64,000 nt of DNA from CBDCBA01 sp965214125 (lineage in GTDB: Bacteria > Planctomycetota > Phycisphaerae > Tepidisphaerales > Tepidisphaeraceae), in NCBI GenBank assembly GCA_965214125.1, contig CBDCBA010000014.1, forward strand, positions 28,635 to 92,634. The letters run 5' to 3'. The position numbers and the translations under genes are program-made. Below, one piece after another: positions 52,823-62,282 of the stretch (its first letter is position 1; each line of letters begins with the position of its first letter). The notes below the pieces were generated by a model. It did no database searches. It saw only the letters and a program-made list of their open reading frames with translations, and was not told the DNA's origin.

Positions 52823-55063
52823 CTACTGGTCCGCCGTTGATCGGTCGCTTGGGCCGAGCAGGTGGCGGACGAAGAACTCTCGCCGCTTTCGCTCGCCGTA
52901 GCGCCCGCCGCTGGTGTGGCCGGCATTGGGGAGCACGAGCAGTTCGAAATCCTTATCCGCCTGGACGAGCGCGTCGACGACCTGCATGGTGCTGGCCGGG
53001 TCGACGTTCTGGTCGATTTCGCCCACGATCAGCAGCAAATCGCCCTGGAGCCTGTGGGCGTTGGTCACGTTGCTCTGCTCGGCATAGTGCGGACCGACAG
53101 GCCAGCCCATCCAGTATTCGTTCCACCAGATCTTGTCCATGCGGTTGTCGTGGCATCCGCAGGAGCTGACGCAGACCTTGTAGAACTCGGGGTGCGCGAG
53201 CATGCCGCGGAGCGAGGCCTGCCCGCCGGCGCTGGTGCCGTAGATGCCGACGCGGTCGAGGTCCATCCAAGGCCGCTGCTTCGCGGCGGCCTTAATCCAG
53301 GCGATGCGGTCGGGAAAGCCGGCGTCGCCAAGGTTCTTGTAGCCGATGTCCCAGTGCCGCCGGCTGGGCCACACCGTGACGGCCGGGTCGTTGACGACCA
53401 CGACGAACCCCAATTCCGCCAACGCCCGCCGACCGTCCCACACGCGCCAGCGCTTCGGGGCGATCGGCAGGCCCATGTAGATGTCCTCGATGATTGGGTA
53501 TCGTTTCTCCGGTTCGAAGTTGGTCGGGCGAAAGAGGACGCCGTGGACCATCAGCTCAACGTCGCGGCCGGGGGCGGCGAACTGCTCGGGCGGCTGCCAG
53601 CCGGCCGCGTAGAGACCGGTTGCGTCCGCCTCACCCAAGGTTGTGAGGAGCTTGCCGTCGCTGCTCCGCCGAAGTTCGTGGACTGGCGGCTGATCGACGC
53701 GCGACCACGTCACGACGTAGTGCGACCAATCCGCGTTCGGCATGAAGTTTGGCCGTTCGTGCGTGCCGTCGGCGTCAGTCAGCCACGTAAGATTGCCGTC
53801 AAAGTCCACCTTGGCCAAGTGCCGGTACAGCGGCTCACGTCCACCCCCATCACCGTCAACGCCGTCTCGGCCGTAGGTTTCGAGCCAGAGCAACTCCTTT
53901 TCGTTGTTGTTCGCGACCACCTCGCGCACCGCCCACTCGCCGCTGGTGAGCTGCTTGATCGAATCGCCGGTAAGGTCGTACAGGTACAGGTGGTTCCAGC
54001 CGTCGCGCTCGCTCATCCAGACAAGGCGGTCGTCGTTGATCCAGTGGAGGTGGTACTTGTCCTTCCAGGCGATGTGTGTGTCGCGCGCCTCCTCGACGAT
54101 GGCCTTCACCTCGCCGGTCTCTGCGTCGACGGCAATCACGCGCAGCACGAGGTGGCCACGCTGGTTGTATTCAACGGTAAAGCCGCTCGAATCGCCTCGC
54201 CAGCGGACATTGCGCAGCGACCAAGGGTTAGGCCATAGTGATTCGTCCACCTCCACCCGGCCGCGCTCGACATCGAACAGGCGCGGCCGGCTCTGCGGGA
54301 TGTCATCGCCGGCCTTGCGGTAGTCGTAGGTGATGACCTTCGGCTGGAGCTGGTTGCCCGGCGCACTCTGGACCACCGTCACCTCGCGGGAGTGACCATC
54401 GCGCGTTTGCAGGACAACGAACTTGCTTGAGTCCGGCGACCAGTGAACGCGGCCGCCGTAGGAATCCTGCGGCGTGCCGTCGTACGTCAGTTGGCGCGGC
54501 GTGGCATCGCCGTCGGCGAGGAAGACGTTGTGATCGCGCAGTGTCACGCCCCACCGGCCGTCGGGCGACTTAGCCTGGGCGCTGTCGTGATTTTGTTCAC
54601 GAGCACCACGCCGCGGCTCGTCGGCTTGCGCTTCGGGTTCGATTTGCTGGATCGCGATGAAATCGCGGTCGGTGGTCCAGGTGGAGTCAAAGGCGTCGAA
54701 ATGAAGGGTCCGGCCGTCGGGCGTCAGGCTGACGTTCTCGATGGGCAACTCATCCGCGAGCACGGAGTGTCCGAGGGCGGCGGCGAGGGCGTCGTGGTCG
54801 AACAAATCGCGCGGCGTCGGCTGATCGAACGTGGCGGTGCGGAAGCGGTGGGTGTCGCGGCCGGTCTCGTGCCGCCACCACAAGCCGCCGTCTATCCAGT
54901 GCGGCTCCAATTGCTCGCCGAAGACCTTGCCGCGGTACTGCTCGCGGAGCGCGTTCGTGCGCAACACGTCGAGGGGCGGCTCGCCCCGCATGTCCCCGCC
55001 GAGCGCAGCGACGGCGACGAGCCGCACGATCCACAGCGGGCAGCGAGCGGTGGACAAGTTCAC
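52823..55063 (-). CDS. Secreted S9-family (dipeptidyl peptidase IV-like) peptidase
   Basis: A 746-residue protein with a beta-propeller N-terminal part (WSPDSSKFVVLQTRDG, DRLVWMSERDGWNHLYLY) and a C-terminal alpha/beta-hydrolase catalytic domain. The serine is in GIYGTSAGGQAS (about residue 609), the aspartate in VGEIDQNVDP and the histidine in PNAGHTSGG, a complete triad. The start is GTG 55063, giving a short signal-like segment (LWIVRLVAVAAL). A longer upstream frame has no family similarity. Probably periplasmic. It is divergent from the TPR gene across 101 bases. Confidence 0.9.
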   Translation of the reverse strand: MNLSTARCPLWIVRLVAVAALGGDMRGEPPLDVLRTNALREQYRGKVFGEQLEPHWIDGGLWWRHETGRDTHRFRTATFDQPTPRDLFDHDALAAALGHSVLADELPIENVSLTPDGRTLHFDAFDSTWTTDRDFIAIQQIEPEAQADEPRRGAREQNHDSAQAKSPDGRWGVTLRDHNVFLADGDATPRQLTYDGTPQDSYGGRVHWSPDSSKFVVLQTRDGHSREVTVVQSAPGNQLQPKVITYDYRKAGDDIPQSRPRLFDVERGRVEVDESLWPNPWSLRNVRWRGDSSGFTVEYNQRGHLVLRVIAVDAETGEVKAIVEEARDTHIAWKDKYHLHWINDDRLVWMSERDGWNHLYLYDLTGDSIKQLTSGEWAVREVVANNNEKELLWLETYGRDGVDGDGGGREPLYRHLAKVDFDGNLTWLTDADGTHERPNFMPNADWSHYVVTWSRVDQPPVHELRRSSDGKLLTTLGEADATGLYAAGWQPPEQFAAPGRDVELMVHGVLFRPTNFEPEKRYPIIEDIYMGLPIAPKRWRVWDGRRALAELGFVVVVNDPAVTVWPSRRHWDIGYKNLGDAGFPDRIAWIKAAAKQRPWMDLDRVGIYGTSAGGQASLRGMLAHPEFYKVCVSSCGCHDNRMDKIWWNEYWMGWPVGPHYAEQSNVTNAHRLQGDLLLIVGEIDQNVDPASTMQVVDALVQADKDFELLVLPNAGHTSGGRYGERKRREFFVRHLLGPSDRSTADQ

Positions 55064-55164
55064 GGATGCCAGCGTCGCCCGAACGAGAGCCCGCTTCAAG
55101 CAAGGCGAGTTTGATCGCCGCGCCGACTTTTCATTCAGCGGATCGGTCCGGTAGCATCTTCGCC

Positions 55165-58100
55165 GTGTTTGACGTGCAAATGGTGGCGCGGGTGCGGGAG
55201 CTGTACAAGGCTGGCCGCTTTCTGGACGCGAACGAGGCCGCGGCCGAGTTCGGCGGCGTCGTGCCGTGGGCCAAGGCGGCGTACGCTCAGCAGGACTGGA
55301 CGGCGATGCTCCTGGCGACGCGACTCGCCGGCCAGCTTGGCGGCGGGCGTCTCGCCGAAGCGATGACGCTGCGCGCCCTGCGCCGCGCCGGCGACCGCGC
55401 GGACGTGGCTGTCTACGCGCTCTACGCGCTGCTCGGCACGCGCGGCCCGTGGCGGCTCTGGCTCGAAATGAAGCGTCGCGGCGACACCCCCGGCACGTTC
55501 GAAACCGACCAGCAATACGGGTCAAACCCGGACGACGAGACGCCGGACAAGCTGCAAAGCAACTACTTCGCCCTGCGGGCCCGGCTGCGCGGCGTGCTGC
55601 GCGATTTCGCCCCGGCCGAGGCCGACCTCGCGCGGGCGCTCGCGCTGACGCCGGACGACCCGTGGTGCCACGTGGAGCATTGCATCCTGCTCGACATGGA
55701 GGACCGGCGCGAGGAGGCGCTGGACGCGGTCGAGCGGGCCATCGCGTTGCGGCCCGAGGCGGCGTCGGCGATCGACTTGCAGGTGCAAATGCTCCTGCAA
55801 CTCGACCGCCGCGACGAGGCGCGGGAGCGGCTGGTCGAGGCGTGCGAGCGCCTGCAATCGGGCCGCCTGTGGATGAGCCGCGCGGCCCTGCACCGCACGC
55901 TCGAGGAGGCGACGCTCGAGCGCGAGGCGTTGGAGGAAGCGCTCCGCCACCTGCCGCTGCTCGACGAGGCGGTCGATCGACGTTTGGCCCGGTTCCTGGC
56001 GGGGCGGCGGGGCGACATCCTCTACCGCGAGGGTCGCCTGCGCGACGCGCTGCCCTTCACTGAGCAGGCCGCCGGTCCACGCGAGGCCGAGGGCGAGGCC
56101 ACGCCGAACCTGCGCGACCGCGAGCACAAGCTATGGCGCAAGATGACCGATCGCGTCCGCGCCCACCTCGATGGCTTGGGCCCCGACGCCGACGAGCCGG
56201 CCGAACTCGCAAAGCACCGGCGTCAGCTCGACGTGCCGTTCGTGCGGCAGAACCACGTCACCTGCGTGCCGGCGACGCTCACGAGCCTCGCCAAGTTCTG
56301 GGATGCGCCCGCCGAGCATCTCGAAATCGCCGAGGAGATTTGCTACGACGGCACGCCCTCCCAAGCTGAGCGACAGTGGGCGATCAACCAAGGGTGGCAC
56401 GTGCGGGAGTTCTCGCTCGACTTTGAGACGGTCGTCGCGCTGATTGATCGCGGGCTGCCGTTCACGATGACGACCGTCGCCGCGACCAGCGCGCACGAAC
56501 AGGCGGTGGTCGGCTACGACCGGATCCGCCGCTCGCTGCTGATCCGCGACCCAGGCGATCCCGGCCTCGTCGAGGGCGAGTTCGACGGCATGCTTGAGGA
56601 CCAGGGCGAGCACGGGCTGCGCTGCATGCTGATGGTGCCGGCGGACAAGGCGGCGCTCGCGGACGAGGTGGCGTTGCCCGAGGCGGAGTTGCACGATCTC
56701 TACTTCGCCTTGAACACGGCGCTTGTGGCTCACAATCGCGCCGCCGCCGGCGAGGCGGTCGCGGCGATGGTCGCGCTGGATGAAACCGGCCGGCTGACGC
56801 TCCTTGCCCAGCAGGTACTGGCCCGCTACGACGCCGACGCGACCGTCGAGCTGCGGCTGGCCGAGGCCGTGGTCGAGCGATATCCCAAGAGCGACGGGGC
56901 GATCATGCGCCTTGTTTCGGCGTTGGAGTCGGTTGGCCAATATGCCCGCGCCCGCGCGGTGTTGGAGGAGGCGGCCGCCAAGCCGGAGATGGGCGACGCC
57001 CTGCGCGAGCGGCTCGTCTACATGCTGCTCGGCGACGCGCGGGAGGGGCCACGCCTGCGCCGCATGCTCGCCGCGCTCGTCCGCCGGAATCCGCAGTCGC
57101 CGGTGCGCATGCACATGCTCGGCCAAATGCTGTGGGCTCAGGGAGAGCAGCGGCGTGACGACGCCCGCGACGCGGCCCGGTTCGCGGCAACGCTCGACGA
57201 CAAGGCCGAGCAGTGGGCCGATACCTGGCTGTCGATGGAGCGGCTCAGCGGCGAGGGCGATGCGGCCATCAGCGTGCTGCGCGAGCGCGCCGAGCGGTTC
57301 GGGCACAAGTCATCGGGGCCAACGCTCACGCTGCATCGCGCTCTCTGGGACGCGGGCCTGGGCAACGAGGCGATCGCGGCGCTTCAGGCGGGCCTGGCAA
57401 AGCGGCCCGACGATCCCGACCTGCTGCTGACGGCCGCCAGCGTCCAGGCGGAGGTCGGCAAGGACGATGCAGCCGACGCGCTGTTGGAGCGGGCCAAGCC
57501 GGTGGCGCGGCGGGCGACGTGGCTCGGCAGCGCGGCGCAGGTCCGGGGCATTCAGGGGCGGTTGGAGGAGTCGAAGCAGAAGTGGGTGGAACTCGCCGAC
57601 GCCGAGCCGCTCACGCTGGCGGCGCGGAACGAGGCGGCGCGGCGCATCGGCGACCTTGACGGCCCCGCCGCCGCCACCGCTTATCTCGCCGAAGCGTGCG
57701 AGCGGTTCCCCAACCACGGCACGCTCCGCGTGATGCTCTACCGCCAGCAGGTCGAGCACGACCCCGGCGGCGGCGAGCGCACGCTGCGCTCGATTGTCTC
57801 GAGCGATCCGAACGACGCCTGGGCCCTTCGCGAGTTGGCGATCTACATCCTCTTCCGCAAGCGTGCCACCTCGCCACGACCGCCGACGGAGCAGGAGCTG
57901 AACGAGGTGCGCGAGGTGCTCCAGCGGGCGGGGGCGATCGAGCCGGACCACCCGACGCAGCTTCGCCTCCAGGCGGACCTTGCCAAGCTCGCAGGCGACC
58001 GGGCCGCGGCCGAGACGTTTCTGCTCCGCGCGATCGACGTTGCCCCCGGCGAGACGAGCTCGATGGCGAACCTGATGGACCTCGCCCGCACGCCCGAGGA

Positions 58101-60438
58101 GGCCAAGCGGACGGCGCGGCGTCTGGCCGACCTGCTCGCGGGCAAGCGGGTCGACGGCGAGACGGTGAATCAGTTTTCGCAGGTCGTCCGCAACGGGCTC
58201 TCGCCCCAGGACGTACGCGACGTGCTGGCGAACGTGCAGCAGGCGCGGCCGGATCTGTGGCAGGCGTGGGACGCGCTGGCCTTGCAGGAGCTGCGCGTCG
58301 ACAACCTCGACGCCGCCCGGCGCGTGGCGCGCGAGGCAACGCGGCGGTTCCCGCTCGTGGCCGATTTGTGGCTCACGCTCGCGATTGTCCATCGCGTCGC
58401 CCTCGACCCGAAGCGGCGCGAGGCGGCGTTGCGGCAGGCGCTGAAGGTCGCCCCGAGCGACGAGCGCGTCACGCTTGCGTTGGCCGACTACATGGTGGAC
58501 GAGGGGGATCATCGCGGGTCGCTGACGGTGCTCGAGTCGGGCCTGAAGCGGAGCCCGCGGAACGTGGCGCTGCTCAACACGCGGGCGCTGACGCTTTGGT
58601 CGGCGGCGACCACCGCCGAGGAGGGCGAGGCGGCGTTCGAAGCGGCGGTCGAGGCGCTGGAGGTCGACGCGGACGACGAGCGGCTCGTGACCGCGATGTC
58701 CAACTGGTCGGAACAGCTTGGGGATGCCGAGCGTGGGCTGAACGTCCTGCGGCGGCTGGTGCGGGAGCGGCCCGGCGATGCCCGGCTGCGGCTGTCGGTG
58801 GCGCGGATGCTCTTCTCGCCGCGCCACGTGGAGGAGGCGCTCGCGGAGGTCGAGAAAACAATCGAGCTCGAGCCGACGCTGGAGGAGGCGCACGACTTCA
58901 AGGCGGAGGTGCTCAGCACGCTGCGCCGCTTCGACGAGGCGCAGGCCGCTTGTCATCCGGCGGCGCTGGGCGACCCGCCGCCGATGACGCTTCGCGGCCG
59001 GGCGGCGGCCATTCTCGCCGACCGGGGCGACACCGCCGGCGCAATCACCGCGATGCAGGCCGTGCTCGACGATTGGCCGCAGTACGATTGGGGCTGGCGG
59101 CGCGTGGTCGAGTGGGCGATGGCGACCGGTGACTTCGACCTCGCCATCCGCACCGGCGACGACCGCGCCAAGGCGCTCCCGTTCTCGCCCGAAGCCTTGA
59201 TCGAGTCCGCCCGCGTGCGGCTGGCCCGCGCCGATGCCGAGCCCGCCAGGCGGGACAAGGATCGCGCAGCCGCCGTCGACCTGCTCCGCCGCGCGCACCG
59301 CCTCAACCCGTCGGACCCGACGGCATCGGGCACGCTCCTCGCGATCCACCTGGAGGACAACGCCGCCGACGAAGCGACGGCCATGCTCGAGGAGATGCGC
59401 CCGCACCTTTACGCCCACTACGCCCTCGCCTACGACGCCGCCGTTCAGGCCGCTCACGGCGAGTGGGCGCAGGCGGCCACGTTCCTGCGCGAGCTCGTCA
59501 CCTTCGAGCAACCCAATGCAGAACCGCTCTCCATGGCAACCGGGCACCTACGCCGATTTGGACAGAAGGCCAAGCGGCAACTGGCTCAGACGCGCAACGC
59601 CGTCGCAGAGATGTTGCTGGACGAGCGCCTGTCGCCCCCCGCGGCCGAGGTAATCGTCACATGGCTCGTGCAGGACGGCCAGCACAAGCGGGCCGAGCAG
59701 GCGCTGGCAAGCCTGGCCAAGCGGCCAGGCCATCCGACCGTCGCCTGGCTCCACGGCGTGAGCGGCTACTTGCAGTCCGGCATCGAGACGGTGCCCAAGC
59801 GGCTGCGCACCTTCGCGACGAAGCACATCGGGGAATTGTCCAACGCGCACGGCCAAGCGGGCGACGATGCCTGGGGCGCCGGCGGCTTCGCGCTCTCGAA
59901 CAGCGGCGCCCACGCCGACTGCGCACGCCTGATGGGCGACTACGCGCAACGCGAGTTCGCCCGGCCGTGGATGATGCTCAACTTCACGCAGTCGCTGGGC
60001 CACCTGGGTCGCTGGGGCGAGGCGTTGCAGGCAAGCGAGTTCGGCCTGTCGCTGCCGCCGGATCACACGACCGACTTCCTTTGCGTCTGGTCCGCCCTTG
60101 CCGCGACGCACGTGGCCGAGGCGGAGAGCGGCGCGAGCGAGCCGCATCAGCACGCGGCGGGGCGGCTGGCGTCGGTGACGCAGGTCGACGGGCTCGTGCC
60201 GCTCTACAAGCTGCTGTACCACCTCGCCGCCGCCCGCGTTTCCGCCGCGTCGGCCGAGGACGCGCGGGTGGGTCTGGCCGAGGCGAAGCAGCACCTGCGC
60301 GACGCTGAGCAAACGGGCATCAAGCTGCGCGACAACCCGCCGCTCCGCCGGCTCTACAAGCAGGCAAAGCTCGCCGCCCACCGCCGCGTCGGCGGGGCGG
60401 GATTGCTCTTCGCGCGGCTGAACAACCTGCTGACGTAG
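55165..60438 (+). CDS. Giant TPR protein with embedded C39-like peptidase domain
   Basis: A 1757-residue protein, the largest gene in the window. It is almost wholly tetratricopeptide repeats (for example LDAVERAIALRPEAAS, QLRLQADLAKLAGDRAA, LRRAHRLNPSDPT). Between about residues 350 and 500 lies a papain-like C39-family domain: Cys367 in HVTCVPATLTSLAKF, His444 in TSAHEQAVVGYD and Asp462 in LLIRDPG form a plausible triad. C39 domains cleave leader peptides at double-glycine sites or bind peptides. No signal peptide or membrane helix is seen, so the protein is likely cytoplasmic and may be a large peptide-processing scaffold. GTG 55165 or ATG 55180 are candidate starts. Confidence 0.85.
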   Translation: MFDVQMVARVRELYKAGRFLDANEAAAEFGGVVPWAKAAYAQQDWTAMLLATRLAGQLGGGRLAEAMTLRALRRAGDRADVAVYALYALLGTRGPWRLWLEMKRRGDTPGTFETDQQYGSNPDDETPDKLQSNYFALRARLRGVLRDFAPAEADLARALALTPDDPWCHVEHCILLDMEDRREEALDAVERAIALRPEAASAIDLQVQMLLQLDRRDEARERLVEACERLQSGRLWMSRAALHRTLEEATLEREALEEALRHLPLLDEAVDRRLARFLAGRRGDILYREGRLRDALPFTEQAAGPREAEGEATPNLRDREHKLWRKMTDRVRAHLDGLGPDADEPAELAKHRRQLDVPFVRQNHVTCVPATLTSLAKFWDAPAEHLEIAEEICYDGTPSQAERQWAINQGWHVREFSLDFETVVALIDRGLPFTMTTVAATSAHEQAVVGYDRIRRSLLIRDPGDPGLVEGEFDGMLEDQGEHGLRCMLMVPADKAALADEVALPEAELHDLYFALNTALVAHNRAAAGEAVAAMVALDETGRLTLLAQQVLARYDADATVELRLAEAVVERYPKSDGAIMRLVSALESVGQYARARAVLEEAAAKPEMGDALRERLVYMLLGDAREGPRLRRMLAALVRRNPQSPVRMHMLGQMLWAQGEQRRDDARDAARFAATLDDKAEQWADTWLSMERLSGEGDAAISVLRERAERFGHKSSGPTLTLHRALWDAGLGNEAIAALQAGLAKRPDDPDLLLTAASVQAEVGKDDAADALLERAKPVARRATWLGSAAQVRGIQGRLEESKQKWVELADAEPLTLAARNEAARRIGDLDGPAAATAYLAEACERFPNHGTLRVMLYRQQVEHDPGGGERTLRSIVSSDPNDAWALRELAIYILFRKRATSPRPPTEQELNEVREVLQRAGAIEPDHPTQLRLQADLAKLAGDRAAAETFLLRAIDVAPGETSSMANLMDLARTPEEAKRTARRLADLLAGKRVDGETVNQFSQVVRNGLSPQDVRDVLANVQQARPDLWQAWDALALQELRVDNLDAARRVAREATRRFPLVADLWLTLAIVHRVALDPKRREAALRQALKVAPSDERVTLALADYMVDEGDHRGSLTVLESGLKRSPRNVALLNTRALTLWSAATTAEEGEAAFEAAVEALEVDADDERLVTAMSNWSEQLGDAERGLNVLRRLVRERPGDARLRLSVARMLFSPRHVEEALAEVEKTIELEPTLEEAHDFKAEVLSTLRRFDEAQAACHPAALGDPPPMTLRGRAAAILADRGDTAGAITAMQAVLDDWPQYDWGWRRVVEWAMATGDFDLAIRTGDDRAKALPFSPEALIESARVRLARADAEPARRDKDRAAAVDLLRRAHRLNPSDPTASGTLLAIHLEDNAADEATAMLEEMRPHLYAHYALAYDAAVQAAHGEWAQAATFLRELVTFEQPNAEPLSMATGHLRRFGQKAKRQLAQTRNAVAEMLLDERLSPPAAEVIVTWLVQDGQHKRAEQALASLAKRPGHPTVAWLHGVSGYLQSGIETVPKRLRTFATKHIGELSNAHGQAGDDAWGAGGFALSNSGAHADCARLMGDYAQREFARPWMMLNFTQSLGHLGRWGEALQASEFGLSLPPDHTTDFLCVWSALAATHVAEAESGASEPHQHAAGRLASVTQVDGLVPLYKLLYHLAAARVSAASAEDARVGLAEAKQHLRDAEQTGIKLRDNPPLRRLYKQAKLAAHRRVGGAGLLFARLNNLLT

Positions 60439-60465
60439 GCCGGCCCAACGCCCGCCGCGCATGCT

Positions 60466-60520
60466 GTAGGGTGGGCACGGCCCACCATCGGGATCGGAAG
60501 GTGGGCCGTGCCCACCCTAC
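60466..60520. repeat. REPIN-like nested palindrome D
   Basis: Two perfect 21-base inverted arms (60466-60486 and 60500-60520) around a 13-base loop; begins GTAG and ends CTAC; each arm carries GGTGGGC-ACG-GCCCACC. It lies between the TPR gene and the convergent pseudopilin gene. The motif GTAGGGTGGGCACGGCCCAC is one I recall as common in planctomycete and cyanobacterial intergenic DNA. Confidence 0.82.
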
Positions 60521-60543
60521 GGCAGATGCGGTGCTCGCCCGCT

Positions 60544-61332
60544 TTAGTAGGAGACGGCGATGTTGCGCTGTGTGAGCTCGCCGATCTTCCGTGAGGCGGC
60601 GTGGCCGTCGTGGAAGGCAACGTTGGCCGAGCCGGTTTTGCCATCGGCGCTAGCGTTGTGCCGGTAGCGCAGGGCGGAGGGGCGGCCAACCTCGTCGACG
60701 TTGTTGGTGGTCGGCAGCGGCTCGTCGGGCTTGATCTCGGCCTGCATGCGCGGCTGGTAGATCAGGTCGCCATCGGGCGCCGGAAACCACCAGTCGCTGA
60801 AGTCGATGAACTCCTGGCTGCCGCCGTTGGGTGCCCCGCTGGCGTCGGCCTTGATCTGGTTGGCGTCGCCGAAGGCCAACACCTCGGTCGATCGCGGCAC
60901 GCTCGACAGCTTCATCGGCTGACGCGGCGGGTCCACGTATGGCGGCGAAAAGATGAACGTGCCGAGGCTGACCGCATACGTGCTGAAAAAGTCGTCCGCC
61001 AGCGGCACGCGAATCGACGGGCACTGGTAAACCCGCGTGATGCCGCCGGTCTTCGAGTCCTGGTCCATGTACAGCCGCAGCCGCCGGTTGACAAGCTCGT
61101 TGTCGGGCCCCCAGGCGTACGGCAGCGTGCCCTTGTGATCGTTCACGTAGAGCAGCACCGTTGTGTTGAGCTGCCGAATGCTCGACAGGCACGACACGCT
61201 CCGCCCCGCCTCGCGAGCGCGGCCCAGCACGGGAAGCAGAATGCCGATCAGCAACGCGATAATGCCGATCACCACCAGCAGCTCGACGAGCGTGAAGGCA
61301 GCGGGCGAACGGCGGGTGGCGATCGGATTCAT
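60544..61332 (-). CDS. Type II secretion pseudopilin-like protein
   Basis: A 262-residue protein with a type IV prepilin-like N-terminus: basic leader, cleavage before F13 and the hydrophobic helix FTLVELLVVIGIIALLIGIL. The long globular part has ANVAFHDGHA near the C-terminus, a variant of the H-X9-DG motif frequent in planctomycete pseudopilins. The Glu at position 5 of the mature helix is present (FTLVE). It may be a surface or secretion pseudopilin. It follows the PEP-CTERM gene by 35 bases on the same strand. Confidence 0.88.
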   Translation of the reverse strand: MNPIATRRSPAAFTLVELLVVIGIIALLIGILLPVLGRAREAGRSVSCLSSIRQLNTTVLLYVNDHKGTLPYAWGPDNELVNRRLRLYMDQDSKTGGITRVYQCPSIRVPLADDFFSTYAVSLGTFIFSPPYVDPPRQPMKLSSVPRSTEVLAFGDANQIKADASGAPNGGSQEFIDFSDWWFPAPDGDLIYQPRMQAEIKPDEPLPTTNNVDEVGRPSALRYRHNASADGKTGSANVAFHDGHAASRKIGELTQRNIAVSY

Positions 61333-61367
61333 GGTTTCTCCAGCGCGGTGATGCGGTTCGACGCTCG

Positions 61368-62012
61368 TTACGCCTTCGTCCGGCGGCGCAGGAGGACCAG
61401 GCCTCCCGCAGCGGCGAGCGTGAGCGTGCCCGGCTCGGGTACTACGACGCTGAAGTCGTCGAAGATGAGGAAGTCGTTGTCCATGATCGTCGCATTCTTG
61501 AAGACGATGCCGCCGATCCGCAGGGATTCGGTGCCCGCGGGGGCGACGACCGGGCCGATTGAGACTTGCATAAAGTCCTGATCGGTGAAGACTTGATCGG
61601 ACTCGAAGTTGGCCAACCGGGTGCCGGTCGGCCTGCCCTCGGCGTCGATTGGGCCGTCGAAGAACTCGAGCTCGAGGAAGGCCGCACTCTCGTTCTGAGC
61701 AACCGTGCGGATGAACGTGCTGGCCGTGTACGTCTCGCCGGGCTCGGCGTCGATCGTCTGCTGCAGGCCACGAAATTGGTTGGCGTCGTCGCTCGTCAGC
61801 ACGTCGTTGACGGCGCCGAACGTGCCGGAGTTGGCGTCATCTCCTTCGGAGATACGCCAGCCCATGCCGAAGACGTTCCAACTGCTGAAGTCGCCGGTTT
61901 CGAAGCCGGGGTTCGTCAGCAGGTTGTCGACCTGGGCCGCGGCGGGTTGGGCGGCGAAGCCAAGACCAAGCGCGACGGTCGCGCATGAAAGAAGTGTGGT
62001 GCGAAGTGTCAT
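61368..62012 (-). CDS. Exported PEP-CTERM protein with carbohydrate-binding-like domain
   Basis: A 214-residue secreted protein with signal peptide (cut near AAAQ). The body starts NLLTNPGFETGDFSSWNVFG, typical of CBM-like beta-sandwich domains. The C-terminus is a PEP-CTERM sorting signal: VPEPGTLTLAAAGGLVLL then RRR. The PEP-CTERM tag implies processing by an exosortase, usually in organisms with extracellular polysaccharide or biofilm systems. The gene lies upstream of the pseudopilin on the same strand; a common role on the cell surface is only inferred. Confidence 0.9.
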   Translation of the reverse strand: MTLRTTLLSCATVALGLGFAAQPAAAQVDNLLTNPGFETGDFSSWNVFGMGWRISEGDDANSGTFGAVNDVLTSDDANQFRGLQQTIDAEPGETYTASTFIRTVAQNESAAFLELEFFDGPIDAEGRPTGTRLANFESDQVFTDQDFMQVSIGPVVAPAGTESLRIGGIVFKNATIMDNDFLIFDDFSVVVPEPGTLTLAAAGGLVLLRRRTKA

Positions 62013-62282
62013 CTTGATTCCCCTTCGGTTCGATCACGGGAAGGCGGACGCCTCGGTCCAAACATCCGTGACCAGTGGATCGTTCGTGGCTGCGCCAAAT
62101 CGCTCCGTAGTCGGGCGTGCGCGCCAGTTGTTGCCAACTCGAATCATCGCCAAGTTCACCGAATTGTCAATGGGCAATCGCGTTGCCAAGGTCGAACGTC
62201 AACCCGGCACATCCCCCGACGTGACGCGGCGGAAAATCCGGTCTCCCACCCGCTGCGGGACGGAGCGGTGTAAGGTTCCTGC

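Noticed and set aside
57310..59547. 745-codon minus-strand frame opposite the TPR gene
   Set aside because: Shadow of the TPR repeats; no recognised domain, and the plus frame has consistent TPR pattern throughout.
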